From assembly GCF_021272345.1 (NCBI RefSeq), contig NZ_JAJSDQ010000002.1, forward strand, positions 620,001 through 684,000: a DNA stretch of 64,000 nt, written 5' to 3'. This document shows positions 62,290 through 64,000 of this stretch, piece by piece. This DNA comes from Ornithinimicrobium sediminis. Its GTDB lineage: Bacteria; Actinomycetota; Actinomycetes; Actinomycetales; Dermatophilaceae. Both the position numbers and the translations under genes were made by a program. The notes under the pieces are model-generated. The model worked only from the letters and a program-made list of their open reading frames with translations, was not told the origin of the DNA and ran no database searches. Position 1 is the stretch's first letter; every line of letters starts with the position of its first letter.

Positions 62290-64000
62290 TGGACAACTTG
62301 GGTGTGCTGAGCCTGCTGGCCCTGACGCCGATCCTGGTGGTGGGGGTGCTGCTCGCGGGTCTGCGATGGCCGGCGAAGTACGCCATGCCGGTGGGCTACG
62401 TCGTGGTCGTGCTGATCGCGCTGCTCGTCTGGGAGATGGACTTCACTGCCGTCGCAGCGGCGTCCATCGAGGGCCTGATCGTCGCGGCGACGCTGCTCTA
62501 CATCGTCTTCGGAGCTCTGCTGCTGCTGTCGACCGTGACGGTGAGCGGGGCGATGTCGACGATCCGCTCGGGGTTCACGACCATCTCCCCGGACCGCCGG
62601 GTCCAGGCGATCATCATCGGCTGGCTGTTCGGGTCCTTCATCGAGGGTGCCTCAGGGTTCGGCACGCCGGCAGCCGTGGTCGCGCCGCTGCTGCTGGCCC
62701 TCGGCTTCCCCGCGATGGCGGCGGTCATGGTCGGGCTCATCATCCAGTCGACCCCGGTGAGCTTCGGTGCTGTCGGCACCCCGATCATCGTGGGCGTCGG
62801 CAACGGGCTGCGGGACGGTGACGGCGTCAACGAGCGGGCGGCCGAGATGGGGCTGACCTACCCGGAGTTCGTGGCGGAGATCGGCTTCCAGGTGGCGCTG
62901 ATCCACGGGATCGTGGGTCTGCTGATCCCGCTCATCCTGGCGGTGATGCTCACCGGCTTCTTCGGCCCCGACCGCCGCTTCTCCGACGGCCTGAAGGTCG
63001 CGCCCTTCGCGCTGTACGCGGCACTGGCCATGGTGGTCCCCTCGGTGCTCGTCGCACGCTTCCTGGGCCCGGAGTTCCCCTCGCTGCTGGGCGGCCTGTT
63101 CGGCCTGGTGCTCGTCATGTTCACCTCCAGCCGGGGCTTCCTCATGCCCAAGGACACCTTCGACTTCGGGCCGCGGTCGTCCTGGGAGGAGCGGTGGATG
63201 GGCAACGTCGACCCGGAGAAGGCGGCCGACACCAGCCACACCATGAAGACGTGGTACGCCTGGCTGCCCTACGTCGTGCTCGCCGTGCTCCTCGTCGGCA
63301 CCCGGGTCATCGACCCCATCCAGCAGTTCCTCACCTCCGACACACCCCCGCTGTCGCTGACCTGGCAGAACGCACTGGGCACCGGGATGGACTTCTCGGC
63401 CGTGCAGATCTTCTACTCGCCCGGGTCGATCCTGGTGCTCACCAGCGTCGTCGCCTACGGCCTCTACCGGATGAGCGGCAGCCAGATCGCCGCCACCTGG
63501 CGGATCTCGGGACGGCAGCTCGCCGGCACCGCGGTGGCGCTGCTGTTCGCCCTGCCGCTGGTGCGGGTGCTCATCCGCTCCGGTGCCGACTTCAACGACT
63601 CCGGCCTGGCCAGCATGCCGGTGGTCCTCGCCGAAGGGGCGGCCGCGGTCAGCGGGGCCAGCTGGCCGATGCTGAGCCCGACCATCGGGGCGCTCGGAGC
63701 GTTCATCGCAGGATCCAACACGGTGTCCAACCTCACCTTCGCGCTCTTCCAGTTCTCGACCGGTGAGCAGATCGGTGTCCCGCCGGAGCAGGTCGTCGCC
63801 ACCCAGGCCGTCGGCGGCGCCGGCGGCAACCCGATCGCGATCCACAACATCGTGGCGGCCTCGGCGACCGTCGGGCTGCTCGGTCGTGAGGGCGACCTGA
63901 TCCGTAAGACGGTCCTGGTCACCCTCTACTACTGCATCGCAGGCGGAGCGGTCGGCTACCTCATGATCTACGGCTTCGGGCTCAACCTCGGCACGGTCGC
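62290..64000 (+). CDS. lldP: L-lactate permease (runs off the right edge)
   Basis: A proton-linked lactate/glycolate importer, read here as 570 codons without a stop. Family motifs include [34 protein letters not shown], the late [18 protein letters not shown] and [21 protein letters not shown]. About 12 hydrophobic helices are present. The GTG at 62290 ([18 protein letters not shown]) is chosen because GGAGGG lies 12 bases upstream and the family starts with this helix. Most of the protein is present; only the last residues are missing at the window edge. Confidence 0.93.

Overview
The window is high-GC DNA, densely packed on both strands with overlapping stop/start junctions, and its conserved gene order (dxr-rip1-ispG-proS, rimP-nusA-ylxR-infB-rbfA-truB-ribF, rne-rplU-rpmA-obg-proB-proA-nadD-rsfS) is that of an actinobacterial chromosome. 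Protein style and context point to Micrococcales, most likely an Intrasporangiaceae/Ornithinimicrobiaceae-type coccus (for example Serinicoccus or Ornithinimicrobium); the genus is an inference, not a sequence match. No insertion sequences, phage genes, rRNA or CRISPR were seen. One tRNA gene (Ala, GGC) is present.

Layout. 1-9.4 kb: end of dxr, the site-2 protease gene, ispG, a P-loop kinase, a glycerol module on the minus strand (glpD-glpF-glpK), then a GNAT acetyltransferase whose usual place is next to ispG. 9.4-20.4 kb: an S9A peptidase, an esterase, a cysteine-desulfurase-like protein, proS with a HAD protein and a TauE-type exporter, a CapA lipoprotein and a thioredoxin-domain (DUF255) protein. 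20.5-26.7 kb: an acyl-CoA synthetase, a tandem universal stress protein behind a DosR-like box, a flavodoxin, a DUF2071 protein, an APH(6)/Hur-type kinase and a Tat-type lipoprotein. 26.8-34.3 kb: the transcription/translation operon rimP to ribF. 34.3-49.6 kb: rodA, the radical-SAM/DUF2344 pair (split by serC-serA and a DUF1015 gene), rne, rplU, rpmA, obg, proB, proA. 49.6-57.0 kb: an accessory cluster containing a GTP cyclohydrolase II-RibD reductase fusion, a PTPS-like protein, a zinc alcohol dehydrogenase-like protein, two glycosyltransferases, a methyltransferase, a flippase-like membrane protein and a CDP-alcohol phosphatidyltransferase. 57.0-64 kb: nadD-rsfS-phosphatase, a photolyase-family protein with permuted domain order plus its zinc-finger neighbour and a nitroreductase, tRNA-Ala, and an IclR regulator divergent from an L-lactate permease that runs off the right edge.

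Two stretches look most novel. The 49.6-57.0 kb cluster combines pterin/flavin-type pyrimidine chemistry with membrane-lipid and glycosyl transfer genes, and looks like a pathway for an undescribed pyrimidine- or pteridine-derived glycolipid or glycoconjugate. The photolyase-family protein at 58.8-60.1 kb has its FAD domain first and its alpha/beta domain last, a circular permutation.

A regulatory theme runs through the window: many genes have a -10 hexamer of the form TANNNT ending 7-8 bases before the start codon and no Shine-Dalgarno site, which is the layout of leaderless actinobacterial transcripts.
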